Source: Candidatus Scalindua sp.
GTDB taxonomy: Bacteria; Planctomycetota; Brocadiia; Brocadiales; Scalinduaceae
DNA: 59,496 bases
Direction: 5' to 3'
NCBI GenBank assembly: GCA_030748215.1
Contig: JASMMK010000004.1
Location: forward strand, 1 to 59,496
Shown here: positions 17,166-26,840 of the stretch, one piece after another
How the letters are laid out: each line of letters starts with the position of its first letter
How positions within the stretch are numbered: the first letter of the stretch is position 1
Made by a program: the position numbers and the translations under genes
Notes under the pieces: generated by a model
Told to the model about the DNA's origin: nothing
Seen by the model: the letters and a program-made list of their open reading frames with translations, nothing else
Database searches by the model: none

Positions 17166-19472
17166 TTATTGAATCTCTCTTACTACGCATGCTTCTATCA
17201 GATCTTCAATTTTATTTTTATTCATCAAGTAGACAAAGTTTGTCTCTGAACCGGCAACATAATAATCGTTACCAGCCGCTTTACCGACCAGCAATGAGAT
17301 CTCGCCATCGTCAGAATCAACTGTAATATTGAACTGAGGGTTATCAAGTCCATATTTTGATAAATTCTCATTTGAATACTGGACAATTGACTCTCCCATT
17401 AGTAACTTTAGTGACGAAAGAATTCGTTCTGCTAAATTTCCACTCAATGGCATGATTTCAGGTTTGGTCATTTGCCATACATACTCTTCGTCTTTCTGAA
17501 AAAGCAGTTCCTTCTCAGGATGTACTACTTTAATAGATTTTGCATTTGAGGAATCAAAGCTGAACAGTGTCCTTGTGACAAGCTCAATACTGTAGTCCCT
17601 GACATCAGTCCACCCTACCTGAAAAATCATGTCCTCACCATCAACTTTAGCATAGTAGTTTGTCTTATCTCTTTCCGGCTCCACTTTATTTCCTATCAGT
17701 AGTGACTTTGTTTTCAACTCCTTTGGCTTTATCAAGTCATCCTTTGCACTAATTACTTCACCGCCGTGTGCAGCAGCCTTACCGGCCTCTTCGTACGTTA
17801 TGGACGCTTTTAACAGAGGATTGTCAAACCCATAATCGGCAGAATTTTCTGCTGAAAGAGTCACTATTTTATCAGCCAACAAAAACGAAAGATTCCATAC
17901 CACTTGATTGATGGAGTCCAATTCCGCTTCCATTGATACAGGGCCTATCATATTCCACTTCGGTCTGCGCATAGTAGAATCTTCAGCAGTCTCACATACG
18001 AGTGTTTTACCGTCCCTGTTGATAACCAGTTTCTGGGCAGTTTCCTTAGGGAATTCCATAACTAATTTATCTCTGAATGCGAGATACCCTGCCTTAGCAA
18101 TATCATAGAAATTTTCTGTAGGAACAGAGTAAACAGCATCCTCTCCATCCCTCTTTACATAACACAACCCACCGTTCTCATCAGCATCGCCTATCAAGAA
18201 TTTCACAGTTTCACCTTCACCAATTCTTCTGAATACTGAAACTTCGATTGGTGAGTCTGCTAATCCATACTTATCATAGTTCGCACCACTATCATCTACA
18301 TATTGCTGTATCTGCAAATCCTTAATCTTTTCCACGAACTCTCTTACCGTATCTCTATCAGCCAATATTAGTTTTGGAGATTTGATCATCCAGTCATATT
18401 GGACTGTTTTTTCCATAACAAGGTTTTTGTCAGCTGATTTCATATCAATTTTTTCTATGCCGTAAGTGCCAATTGCATCAAACCTCAAGAGCTGCTTGTC
18501 TCGCAAATCGTTCAGTTCCAGATCCAGATCGCGTAGTATAGCATCGTGAACAAGGAAAATGGAGCTTTCACCATCAAGTTTTGCGTAGATTTTCTCATCC
18601 AGGCTGTGACCCAAATGAAGAGTTTGAACATCTTCAGTAGTACCTATACTTATAGTAAACACGGGTTTATCCAAACCATAGTTAATAATATCTTCTTTAC
18701 TATCAGATACAAAATCTTCCTTGGCAATCTTCAGGTCTTTTAATTCATTAAGAATGTCCTTGATTCTTTCTGTATCGGCACGGTCTGAAAGTGGTTGCGT
18801 TATCCACCAGAGCTGCTCAGCTTTAGAACAGACCACAGGATCATTTTCACCGCTCTCAAGTCTCACTCTTTCTACAGAATGCTTATCATATTCAAAAGCC
18901 CATTTGTTCCTTAAATCATTAATTTCTTTATTTACTTTCTCCAGGAACTTAGCGCCCACGACTGAAACATCCTTGTCGTCCCCAGTAGTTATGTACACAG
19001 TGTCTTGTCCGGCAGCCAACCTGTCTCCAATATTGACAGTATATCTGGTAACATCTCCGGCAGTTCCACCAACCATCAAACCCTTCTTAAGCCAGAGGCT
19101 AACAACAAGACTCGGTGTTTCCAGACCGTATTCTTTTAAGTTGAAGTTCGCTGTTTCACTTTCTTTAATGGTACCGACTTTCCTCAGAAATTCAAATTGA
19201 GCGAGAATCTCTTCCACCTCAGCCCTGTCCGCTCTCAGTTGCAGGGGCTCTACCATCCTCCATCTCTCTTTATCCGTACTTTCAAGGACGATATTAACAC
19301 CACCTTTTTTCATTTCAATCTTATCAATCTGGCCTGGTTTGTAATCCGGCAATACCATCTGCTGTCTCTGTACCCATACATCTGTCCTATATTGTTTCTT
19401 GTCATACAGAAATATGTATGCTGCACCAATGCCTGCAACTATTAAAAGTATTATTGTTGTTCTAAATTTCAT
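17166..19472 (-). CDS. DUF4340-repeat protein, membrane-anchored
   Basis: 768 residues from the ATG at 19472, giving MKFRTTIILLIVAGIGAAYI as a signal anchor. In-frame codons extend to 19529 but would overlap the upstream gene and delay the anchor, so I prefer 19472 (GGAG about 13 nt upstream). The rest is a tandem array of DUF4340-type units; recurring marks are 'YGL..P' turns (YGLETP, YGLDKP, YGLADS, YGLDNP) and the 'FRDK/LRDK' step. DUF4340 proteins accompany GldG-like ABC auxiliary proteins and are thought to be extracytoplasmic; function unknown. Located 23 nt after the GldG-like gene. Confidence 0.9.
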   Translation of the reverse strand: MKFRTTIILLIVAGIGAAYIFLYDKKQYRTDVWVQRQQMVLPDYKPGQIDKIEMKKGGVNIVLESTDKERWRMVEPLQLRADRAEVEEILAQFEFLRKVGTIKESETANFNLKEYGLETPSLVVSLWLKKGLMVGGTAGDVTRYTVNIGDRLAAGQDTVYITTGDDKDVSVVGAKFLEKVNKEINDLRNKWAFEYDKHSVERVRLESGENDPVVCSKAEQLWWITQPLSDRADTERIKDILNELKDLKIAKEDFVSDSKEDIINYGLDKPVFTISIGTTEDVQTLHLGHSLDEKIYAKLDGESSIFLVHDAILRDLDLELNDLRDKQLLRFDAIGTYGIEKIDMKSADKNLVMEKTVQYDWMIKSPKLILADRDTVREFVEKIKDLQIQQYVDDSGANYDKYGLADSPIEVSVFRRIGEGETVKFLIGDADENGGLCYVKRDGEDAVYSVPTENFYDIAKAGYLAFRDKLVMEFPKETAQKLVINRDGKTLVCETAEDSTMRRPKWNMIGPVSMEAELDSINQVVWNLSFLLADKIVTLSAENSADYGFDNPLLKASITYEEAGKAAAHGGEVISAKDDLIKPKELKTKSLLIGNKVEPERDKTNYYAKVDGEDMIFQVGWTDVRDYSIELVTRTLFSFDSSNAKSIKVVHPEKELLFQKDEEYVWQMTKPEIMPLSGNLAERILSSLKLLMGESIVQYSNENLSKYGLDNPQFNITVDSDDGEISLLVGKAAGNDYYVAGSETNFVYLMNKNKIEDLIEACVVREIQ

Positions 19473-19494
19473 GGTTATGTAAAGTCTCCGTTTA

Positions 19495-21081
19495 TTATCG
19501 TCTTCTTCTCCACCAGACGAAGCCGCCAATTATTATTCCGATAGAAGGTATTCCTGCAATAGATAGCCAGAATATTACGGCTAGCTGCCCAGGCTTTACC
19601 ATAGCCCTCCTAACGTCAGGAGCCTTAGCTGATATCCCTAACTCCTTTTCCCTCCGAGCCAGCCAGCTTATAGCATTTAAGACAAGATCCTGGTTACCGG
19701 GTTTATCAGAAAATGTGTTTGCGGCAAAATCAGTATCACCGAAAACAACTATACGCGGTCCCTTCTCCCCTATATTGGCAAAAGCCTGTGTAGCATGTGG
19801 CGGTGCAGTTGGATTTGGTTTCGCCTCTCTCAACTCCGATGCCACTGCCATAATTATCGGAGAGCAGATGTCTGAGTCTTCATCATATTTCGGTCTTTTT
19901 TTACCTACTATCTCGGTTTCACCCCAACTCTGGTCAGGTGCCTGTATAATTCCTGTAGCAGAGAATGCCATTGTATCGCTCAGTGGAACAATACTAAGTG
20001 CGCTTGAACCATAAAAAACAGATGTCAGCTTTTTTATATCATTTGTTATCTCATGGTCTAAGTACTTATTATCACTTATGTATACCTCCACAACTGTCTG
20101 CATACCGAAAAGTGGCATATTAACTTTGTTATATATAACGGCATCATCCCTGGCAACTATTCCGTACTCTCCAAGCAACGCATTTAAACCGGATGATTTG
20201 TTCGTACCTACTGCAGGTTCAAGCATAACCATTAGCTTGCCGTCTTTAAGCTCACCTTTATCGTTTATCAGCCTTGCCGATGTTCCTACATAGTCGCGAA
20301 TATAGTTTGTTTCTTGTGTTGAGAAACTTTTTGTTGGACCTGCGATAAAGAGTATATCGCAGTTTTCAGGAACTCGCTTCTGATCTAATAAATCAAGAGG
20401 TAGTACATTGTAATTAGCACGTTTGATAGCACTTGCTAACTTTCCTAATCCGGCACGTTCAAAATCCCCGTAATCTCTCTCTCCATGCCCTTTTGTAAAG
20501 TAAACGTTTGTCTGCTTTCCTCGTGTTACGTTTACGATTGCTGATGTAAAGATCTCTTCGCCTTTGAACTTAAAAGGAAATTCATTTTCGATTACATCTT
20601 TGAGCATTACATGTTTACTACTATCTCCACAAGCAAAGATTATTGACCCCAATTCGACTTGCTTCTTATCCATTTTAAGCTTCTCTGCCAGCTCTGTTAT
20701 CTTCGTACCATCAAGCAGAGGGTTCAAGAAAGTGACCGTTATCTTGTCAGACACATACTTATATTCTTCGAGTATATCTACGATCTGTCCGTAAAAACGA
20801 TAGTCCTGACGTTTTACCAGAAGCGAGGTGACAAAAATTGGTTGATCTAAATTTTTCAGAATTTTCTTTGTTTTAGAACTTAACGAGTACTTTCCGGAAG
20901 CTGTCATGTCACAACGGTAATAATGCCTATCATTGATATAACTGATAAAAACAAAGATCGCGACAGCGATAAGTATCATAAAAATGACGTTAGCCCCTAT
21001 CATGGTTTTTTGTTTTTTTATACTCTGTGAACTCTCTGGTGTTGTTACTTCTTTATTATTCAAAGACTTTTCTACCTCCAT
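19495..21081 (-). CDS. GldG-like ABC transporter auxiliary protein
   Basis: 528 residues. The N-terminal membrane helix is at about 28-48 (ANVIFMILIAVAIFVFISYI). A large extracytoplasmic region with the ABC_transp_aux type fold follows, with the short motif YFTKGHGER and a phosphatase/intein-like VVFGDTDFAAN near the end. A C-terminal helix (IFWLSIAGIPSIGIIIGGFVW) ends in a basic WWRRRR tail. In Bacteroidetes GldG partners GldF and GldA in gliding; in other phyla the same trio has unknown cargo. It overlaps the permease gene by 10 nt, so translational coupling is likely. Confidence 0.88.
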   Translation of the reverse strand: MEVEKSLNNKEVTTPESSQSIKKQKTMIGANVIFMILIAVAIFVFISYINDRHYYRCDMTASGKYSLSSKTKKILKNLDQPIFVTSLLVKRQDYRFYGQIVDILEEYKYVSDKITVTFLNPLLDGTKITELAEKLKMDKKQVELGSIIFACGDSSKHVMLKDVIENEFPFKFKGEEIFTSAIVNVTRGKQTNVYFTKGHGERDYGDFERAGLGKLASAIKRANYNVLPLDLLDQKRVPENCDILFIAGPTKSFSTQETNYIRDYVGTSARLINDKGELKDGKLMVMLEPAVGTNKSSGLNALLGEYGIVARDDAVIYNKVNMPLFGMQTVVEVYISDNKYLDHEITNDIKKLTSVFYGSSALSIVPLSDTMAFSATGIIQAPDQSWGETEIVGKKRPKYDEDSDICSPIIMAVASELREAKPNPTAPPHATQAFANIGEKGPRIVVFGDTDFAANTFSDKPGNQDLVLNAISWLARREKELGISAKAPDVRRAMVKPGQLAVIFWLSIAGIPSIGIIIGGFVWWRRRR

Positions 21082-21782
21082 TTTCTACTCTCAACATTTC
21101 GTACCGTTATAAACAAAAGTAATGCAGTAAAGCTCAGATAGTAAATTACATCCCTGGTATCCACAATGCCTTTTGTAAACGATGACCAATGGTCATAAGT
21201 TCCAATATACCTTAAGGCCTCATAAAACCAGCCATCACCATACTCACTTAAATAACCGATTACCCAGAGAATTATTAACGAAACTATTCCAATTACAGCA
21301 GCAACAACCTGGTTCTTTGTTAACGATGACACAAGCAAGCCAACAGACACAAACAACCCTCCCATTAGCATCAGACCTATATAACTGGAGAAAATCGGCC
21401 CAAAATCCGGATTACCAAAAATGGTCAAAAATAATACATAAATCCATGTAGGAAGGATCATCACAGCATACAGACTTAAGGCCGCAAGAAATTTACCGAA
21501 CACAACATCAAAGTCAGTTACCGGGGAAGTCATGAGAGTCTCCATAGTCCCGGACTTTGTCTCATCTGAAAAGAGTTTCATAGTAATTACCGGTGTAAGT
21601 AGCAGGAGAAAAAACTGGGTTGAATCCAGACTGCCCTTAAGAGATGCCTCCTGATGGATTTGTAAATTGCCAGCAAAGAAAAACCCTGCTGCGATAAGGA
21701 ATACCGAAATCACAACGTACGCAATCGGTGAATAAAAGTATGACATGATTTCTCGTTGAAATATAGTATTTACGTTACGCAT
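21072..21782 (-). CDS. ABC-2 type permease (GldF-like)
   Basis: 236 residues with six hydrophobic segments and the typical N-terminus (FQREIMSYFYSPIAYVVISVF) of GldF/NosY-like permeases. Overlaps both its neighbours (8 nt with the ATPase, 10 nt with the GldG-like gene), showing a tightly coupled operon. It forms the membrane channel of the exporter; substrate unknown. Confidence 0.9.
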   Translation of the reverse strand: MRNVNTIFQREIMSYFYSPIAYVVISVFLIAAGFFFAGNLQIHQEASLKGSLDSTQFFLLLLTPVITMKLFSDETKSGTMETLMTSPVTDFDVVFGKFLAALSLYAVMILPTWIYVLFLTIFGNPDFGPIFSSYIGLMLMGGLFVSVGLLVSSLTKNQVVAAVIGIVSLIILWVIGYLSEYGDGWFYEALRYIGTYDHWSSFTKGIVDTRDVIYYLSFTALLLFITVRNVESRKWR

Positions 21783-22728
21783 TGGCTGTTTCTTCCTCCG
21801 TTTCCTTAGTGGTAACTTGATGAAAGATTTCCTCTAAAGTAATAGTCTGTCGTTTCATTTCTCGTAGTATATAATTATCTTTTACAATGCAATTAAAAAC
21901 ATCTTCCCTTATATCTTTTTCACCACTTCCATTTATATAAAACTCATTTGCATCGTCCTTTTTTCTATAAGTCACAGATTCGACGGTATCAATGCCGGAC
22001 AAGCTGCTTTTTATCTTCTCTCCCTCTCCCTTTATCTCCAAAACCAGGTTTGAACCTGTTTTCAACTGTTTCATGAGATTTGAAGGTGTATCCATTGCCA
22101 CTATCTTACCCTTATTGATTATCATAACCCTATCACAGACCATTTCAACTTCAGGCAGTATATGTGTTGACAGCAAAACAGTATGCTTCTGTCCCAGGCC
22201 TTTGATAACCCCTCTGATCTGTCTGATCTGATTAGGGTCAAGTCCAATGGTAGGTTCGTCGAGGATCAAGATTTTCGGATCATGGATTAAAGTATCTGCA
22301 AGCCCAACCCTCTGTTTGTATCCTTTAGACAATGTACCAATGATCTGCTTCTGCACATCTTTTATGCCCGTCATTTCGAGGCAATATTCTATTTTTTTTC
22401 TTCTTTCTCTTCTGGGTATATTTTTAAGCTTGGCGCGAAACATCAGATATTCATACGCTCTCATATCCAAGTAGAGAGGAACATTCTCAGGTAGATATCC
22501 AATCTGCTGACGTACGTTTAGTGAATCAGTAAATACATCATAACCGGCTACAGTCGCAGTACCGGCAGTCGCAGGCATAAAGCATGTTAAAATTCTCATA
22601 GTCGTCGTTTTGCCGGCACCGTTTGGGCCAAGCAGACCGACTATTTCGTTTTCTTTCACATGGAAAGAAATATCGTCTACTGCGTTCATATTTACGTATC
22701 GCTTCGTCAAATTATTTACTTTTATCAT
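21775..22728 (-). CDS. ABC transporter ATP-binding protein (GldA-like)
   Basis: 317 residues. Walker A GPNGAGKT near residue 35-42, signature-like LSKGYKQR, Walker B LILDEPTIGLDP, and the switch histidine in LLSTHILPE. A ~90-residue C-terminal extension is common in GldA/CcmA/NatA-type ATPases. GGAG lies 10 nt upstream of the ATG. First gene of the ATPase-permease-GldG-DUF4340 unit, to which the MoxR and lipoprotein genes may be attached. Confidence 0.93.
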   Translation of the reverse strand: MIKVNNLTKRYVNMNAVDDISFHVKENEIVGLLGPNGAGKTTTMRILTCFMPATAGTATVAGYDVFTDSLNVRQQIGYLPENVPLYLDMRAYEYLMFRAKLKNIPRRERRKKIEYCLEMTGIKDVQKQIIGTLSKGYKQRVGLADTLIHDPKILILDEPTIGLDPNQIRQIRGVIKGLGQKHTVLLSTHILPEVEMVCDRVMIINKGKIVAMDTPSNLMKQLKTGSNLVLEIKGEGEKIKSSLSGIDTVESVTYRKKDDANEFYINGSGEKDIREDVFNCIVKDNYILREMKRQTITLEEIFHQVTTKETEEETANA

Positions 22729-22803
22729 GTGGGAAATCTCCAGACAATACTTTGAGTTTACAAGCTTCTCATACTTAACATTACTTTGGAAAAATAAGTT
22801 CCC

Positions 22804-23007
22804 TTATTTTTCTTCTGCCACAACATCCCCAGTAATACTAAGCTCACCACTCGCAAATTCTTCAAATGCAGCTTTAACGGGTTCACTAGAATCCGTCTCA
22901 ATAAGAGTCGGTGCACCATCCATCAATTCTCTAGCTCTTTTGATTAAGATGGTAGTCAGGTGGAAGGTTCCATAGTCTTCTGCAGGTTTATCTACGTTAT
23001 CGGTCAT
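22804..23007 (-). CDS. rpoZ: RNA polymerase omega subunit (RpoZ)
   Basis: 67 residues from the ATG at 23007. The omega pattern is visible: LTTILIKRARELMDGAP, an acidic linker and VKAAFEEFASGEL, corresponding to the family's 'AAKRARQL..GAP...A..EIA.G'. It assists assembly of the beta' subunit. An in-frame ATG at 23082 would add 25 residues (Lys/Asn/Phe-rich) with no family counterpart; neither start has a clear ribosome-binding site. Located 75 nt upstream of the ABC ATPase gene on the same strand. Confidence 0.75.
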   Translation of the reverse strand: MTDNVDKPAEDYGTFHLTTILIKRARELMDGAPTLIETDSSEPVKAAFEEFASGELSITGDVVAEEK

Positions 23008-23310
23008 GTTGTTGAAATGTTGAAAATAATTAAAATTACTATTCTTACCATGTTTTTTGTTTTCGTCAAGGAAAAACTTCATACATTTTAATTATGGCAC
23101 CCCTTAATAGGTTTTGGTTATTTATACACTTATAACTTGACTTTGCAGTTTTACAGAAGTATTTTATGTGGACAATTACTTATACAAATATGTGGCACTG
23201 TATAACTTTTCGGTTCACAGACCACTTCCTCTGACGCTATATGCTGGAAACGTAATAGCTAACAGAGATAGTAAGGCCAGAATAATTGAATCTAAAACGG
23301 AGAGGTTGAT

Positions 23311-23718
23311 ATGGGTTTAGCTGGTTCGGCATTTAAAGATGTTGGAAAAGTGTTTCCGCAAGGTACTATATTATTTAAAGAAGGTGATGACGGTAAGGAA
23401 ATGTACCTGATAAACTCAGGTGAAGTTAAACTGAGCAGGAAAACTCCGCAAGGGGATGTAATTTTAGTAAAATTAGGCTTCGGAGAATTCTTCGGAGAAA
23501 TGTCAGTAATTACAAACCAGCCAAGAACCATTACAGCTGAAGCAATAACAGATTGTCGACTGAATGTCATAACTAAGGATGTTTTAGAGACGTTAGTGGC
23601 AGGCAAACCTTTAGTCGCATTAAGCATTCTGAAGAAGCTGATGTTCAGGCTGGAAAGCGCGTACGATCTTATTGAAGACCTATACGTCAAACACATAAAA
23701 AAAGATAAAGAAAAGTAG
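23311..23718 (+). CDS. cyclic-nucleotide-binding-domain protein without DNA-binding domain
   Basis: 135 residues. One cNMP-binding beta-roll: FPQGTILFKEGD, IKSGE-like LINSGEVKLS and the phosphate-binding cassette GEFFGEMSVI followed by QPRTITAEA. After the helical lid it ends with a short Lys-rich tail, so the CRP-type helix-turn-helix is absent. The usual Arg of the cassette is present as PRT. It is likely a stand-alone sensor acting by protein contact. It lies 13 nt upstream of the PqqD-like gene and could share its transcript up to the terminator at 24008. Confidence 0.88.
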   Translation: MGLAGSAFKDVGKVFPQGTILFKEGDDGKEMYLINSGEVKLSRKTPQGDVILVKLGFGEFFGEMSVITNQPRTITAEAITDCRLNVITKDVLETLVAGKPLVALSILKKLMFRLESAYDLIEDLYVKHIKKDKEK

Positions 23719-23731
23719 CTATCTCTCATAA

Positions 23732-24007
23732 ATGATTATCAATGAAAACTTTGTGCCAGTGACGAAGAAATACGTTGAACTTGAGGAACTTGATGATGGC
23801 TGCATACTCTATGATACAGAGAAAGACGAAGTACACAGCTTAAATACCACTGCAGCTACTATCTGGACATGTTGTGATGGGAAGCATTCAGTAAAGGAAA
23901 TAGCGGAAGTTGTGGGAAAATGTTTCAAACCCGAAAGCAAGATAGCCCCGAGAGATATAATTAATATCATCGAAGATTTTTCAAATAAAGAGCTTTTGAC
24001 TCCATAA
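23732..24007 (+). CDS. PqqD-like peptide chaperone
   Basis: 91 residues. The PqqD fold pattern is present: strands with LDDGCILYDTEKDEVHSLNTTAATIWTCCDG (31 residues in all, core at 21-50) then helix SVKEIAEVVGKCF. PqqD domains bind precursor peptides of modified-peptide systems. Followed by an HprK-related kinase gene and a nucleotidyltransferase gene; PqqD relatives with such neighbours are known as 'HPr-rel-A system' proteins, whose product is unknown. A terminator directly follows the stop codon. Confidence 0.82.
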   Translation: MIINENFVPVTKKYVELEELDDGCILYDTEKDEVHSLNTTAATIWTCCDGKHSVKEIAEVVGKCFKPESKIAPRDIINIIEDFSNKELLTP

Positions 24008-24038
24008 GCCTTGTACCATCCGGTATAAGGCCTTTTTT
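24008..24038 (+). terminator. Rho-independent terminator after the PqqD-like gene
   Basis: 10-bp stem GCCTTGTACC (24008-24017) with GGTATAAGGC (24022-24031), loop ATCC, then CTTTTTT. It abuts the stop codon, and it separates the PqqD-like gene from the kinase gene. Confidence 0.8.
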
Positions 24039-24039
24039 A

Positions 24040-24894
24040 TTGCATACAGACGATTGTGTTATGTATCTATTACATTATAAGCTCTATTCACATCAGTTTA
24101 CTATACAGACAGGAAACAAAAAACTGGCAGACCTGTGTTCGCATCTCTATCCAAGCTCCAGATCTAAGCGCCACGGATCCACTCATATTGTTTATTCACT
24201 GAGGATGAGTAATGTCAACGTTACCGGTACGATTTATGAGATCTTTGTAAACGGCAAAAATAAATATCAAACTAATATTAAATCAGAACTGTTTTCAACG
24301 CTTGAATGGATGGTCACATGTAATGCATTATCACACCTTCAAGAGTTCTTTCAATTACACGCGGGAGCGGTAATAAAAAAAGGAAAGATCATACTTCTAC
24401 CTGCTAACCATGGCTAGGGAAAGACTACGCGAACATTAAGTCTTACCCGAAATAACTATCGCTGCCTTTCTGATGATATTGTTCTGATAGATCCGGAGAC
24501 AACCAGGATTATACCTTTTCAACGAAGTTTTTTAATAAAAGGCAAATCAATCAAAAATATGGTGGAAGCTCATTTAATAGATAAAAAGAGTGGGTACTAT
24601 TGTAAATCAGAAGATATTTTCTACTACAATCCCTATTCCACCAATAAATCACGTATTAAAAATACAAAACCGCATACCATAATTGAATTAAAACACAGTC
24701 GACGTTTCAAAAACAAACTGAGACCGGTCAACAAATCACAGATGCGTATCAAACTGTTGAGACAGTCGTTTAACATCCACGAATACAAGCGCAGCGGAGT
24801 CACTATATTGACAAAACTGGTCAGAAACAGTAAGTGCTATTCATTAAAAACAAATAATATCACAGATGCCGTTCGCCTGATTTCTCAAATATGA
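24040..24894 (+). pseudogene. HprK-related kinase, interrupted by a TAG in the P-loop
   Basis: One continuous frame from 24040 (TTG; the ATG at 24061 is an alternative) to 24894, broken only by TAG at 24415-24417. The N-terminal part ends with the diagnostic HAGAVIKKGKIILLPANHG. After the stop comes GKTTRTLSLTRNNYRCLSDDIVLID, the rest of the Walker A and the SDD segment. The TAG replaces the residue before GKTT. HprK relatives of this kind occur with PqqD-like and nucleotidyltransferase genes. The C-terminal ~110 residues remain open. The single point change suggests recent inactivation, an error, or suppression; see findings. Confidence 0.8.
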
Positions 24895-26087
24895 ACGAAC
24901 CAACCATTAAAAGATATATTACCAGGCTCCTGAACCTTAAGAAAGATGGAGAGGGCATTAATGAAATATGGAATGAGTTAGAATCAGCAGGATGGAGTAA
25001 TATAATCAACATTGCTCAAGAACAACAAGTAATAACATTTCTGTTTCACAAACTAAAACAACTCGGACAAGAAGCGAAACTAAGCCAGAAAACTCTCCGG
25101 ATCTTCTCGTTCAAATACCAAGAGGGAGTGGCGCGGAATGGTATCACCAGGCATGTGCTAAAGGATATAATTCGTTCATTTAATCAATACGGCATAAAAG
25201 CAATCATACTAAAGGGTGCAATAAATTTTTGTGAGAATATTTACGAGAACTGGAATCTAAGATCAATGGAAGATCTGGATATTCTCATTAAAGAAGAGGA
25301 TTTTCCTGCCGCAAGGCAATGCATGAATACTGCCGGGATACGTTATATAGAAGGCAAAATCCCTAACGATCTCAGCGAGGATTTCGAAAGCAGAGATATA
25401 GCCGTAGATATGCACTATCTGCCGGTTCCCAAAAAACACATCAACCTGTTTGATATGGATTCGTTCTGGTCAAACACAATGTGCGTGGAGATTGATGGCA
25501 TTAAAGCACATATTCCCAGCCCAACCGACCAAATCTATCATAAATTTATTCACGACGTGATACGCCACCAGGAATTAGTAAACTTTCGAATCCAGGGTAT
25601 GTGCGATTTTATAATGACATCACAATATTATAGTGAAAGAATAGACTGGGAAGAAATATTGCGCAGAGTAAGGAGAAATGATATTGAATCTTTATTTAAT
25701 TTTTACTGTTGGCAAATCAAGAAGAATCTGAAAACAGAGTTGCCGCAACCAATAAACCATCTGAGTGATAACAGAATTGAGAGCTACGAAAGGCGGTACG
25801 ATCAACTAAGTGAATGTCCTGAATGGCTTGATTCTGCGAGTGAACGCCTCATGGCAATCCTGATAAAAGGTGGCAATATTTCTACTCATCTTAGGAACTC
25901 ATTTAATATACTTGTGAAAGAGTCAGTTCTGAAAGAATCAAAAGAGTTCCTATTATCTCTCTACTGCATAAAAAAAGGGAAATTCCTGTTACCATTAATC
26001 CGCACAATACATCTGTGCAGAGTCCTCTTCCTGCACATCATGATTATTGCTTATCTCGCGAAGCAACGCTTGAGCACACACAGATAA
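24891..26087 (+). CDS. nucleotidyltransferase-fold protein (NTP_transf_5 family)
   Basis: 398 residues; overlaps the kinase gene stop by 4 nt (ATGA). Core features of the 'uncharacterised nucleotidyltransferase' family: ILKGAI, RSMEDLDILI with two metal-ligand Asp, and AVDMHYLP with a third acidic residue. The C-terminal half is helical, with a hydrophobic end (FLHIMIIAYLA). The family accompanies PqqD and HprK-related proteins in unknown peptide-modification loci. The substrate is unknown; it may transfer a nucleotide to a peptide, protein or small molecule. Confidence 0.85.
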   Translation: MNEPTIKRYITRLLNLKKDGEGINEIWNELESAGWSNIINIAQEQQVITFLFHKLKQLGQEAKLSQKTLRIFSFKYQEGVARNGITRHVLKDIIRSFNQYGIKAIILKGAINFCENIYENWNLRSMEDLDILIKEEDFPAARQCMNTAGIRYIEGKIPNDLSEDFESRDIAVDMHYLPVPKKHINLFDMDSFWSNTMCVEIDGIKAHIPSPTDQIYHKFIHDVIRHQELVNFRIQGMCDFIMTSQYYSERIDWEEILRRVRRNDIESLFNFYCWQIKKNLKTELPQPINHLSDNRIESYERRYDQLSECPEWLDSASERLMAILIKGGNISTHLRNSFNILVKESVLKESKEFLLSLYCIKKGKFLLPLIRTIHLCRVLFLHIMIIAYLAKQRLSTHR

Positions 26088-26116
26088 CACCGGACTTTCA
26101 TTTCTTTATTACGTAT

Positions 26117-26395
26117 CTATCCTTTGTAATCATATTCTCTCTCAAAGAACTGAGAGCTCAAGTCATCCACTTCGTCCTGACCCAACCATTCCGAAGTTTC
26201 ATTTAGAACAGATTCCTTACACATAAGGAGATAAGCCTCAATATGTTTCTCCAAGTCCTCTCTTGTCAGCTCTTTCATTTTGACAATAATTTCACCCAGG
26301 AGCATGTTCTGATTCTGTTTCTGTATGGTCAGAGCTTCCTGAAGGATATATTCTGTAATATGTCCTTCCTTAACTAAATACTCGCCAACTTTCAT
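26117..26395 (-). CDS. small MshEN/GspE-N-terminal-like domain protein
   Basis: 92 residues. It consists of one two-helix unit: VGEYLVKEGHITEYILQEAL... followed by LLGEIIVKMKELTREDLEKHIEAYL, the pattern of the N-terminal domains of PilB/GspE ATPases, which can bind c-di-GMP. No ATPase domain is attached. AAAAAGGAAA lies upstream of the ATG. Convergent with the nucleotidyltransferase gene (30-nt gap). Could be a free regulatory module of a type IV pilus/type II secretion system encoded elsewhere. Confidence 0.7.
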   Translation of the reverse strand: MKVGEYLVKEGHITEYILQEALTIQKQNQNMLLGEIIVKMKELTREDLEKHIEAYLLMCKESVLNETSEWLGQDEVDDLSSQFFEREYDYKG

Positions 26396-26840
26396 AATAA
26401 ATTTCCTTTTTCGAAATTAGTATTGCCAAAACCCAACTATATATTCCACACCTTTTCCCATATTATCGTCATTTTCACTAATAACTTTAGTATATAATAC
26501 ATCTAAGAATGGCTATAATACCTTTTCAGGAATGCTTATCAACATACATGATGATACTCCTGATTATGATAAATTGCGACAGATTTGCCTATCCGGTTGA
26601 CACGCTGAAAATGGTTGTAGTAAAGCTTGCAGATGTAAAATTTACTTGAATTTTCCGGCAAAGAAGCATATTATTATAGGCCTGAAAAGATACAAACCCA
26701 CTAACGTATCAATTATAAAAAGTATTACAGATTTACCTCCCATTTCCCTGACCAATAATTTAGCCGTAAACAAAAAAATATATTTATATCGTATTTCTCA
26801 TATAATTTTAGCCATACATTATAGGACAGGTTCTAATATT
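26396..26840. other. intergenic region between divergent genes
   Basis: 445 nt, AT-rich. An open frame (TTG at 26646) runs into the TPR gene, but its residues look like untranslated leader. Several TATAAT-like hexamers are present (for example 26504-26513 and 26811-26816) without a convincing -35 box. Confidence 0.4.
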
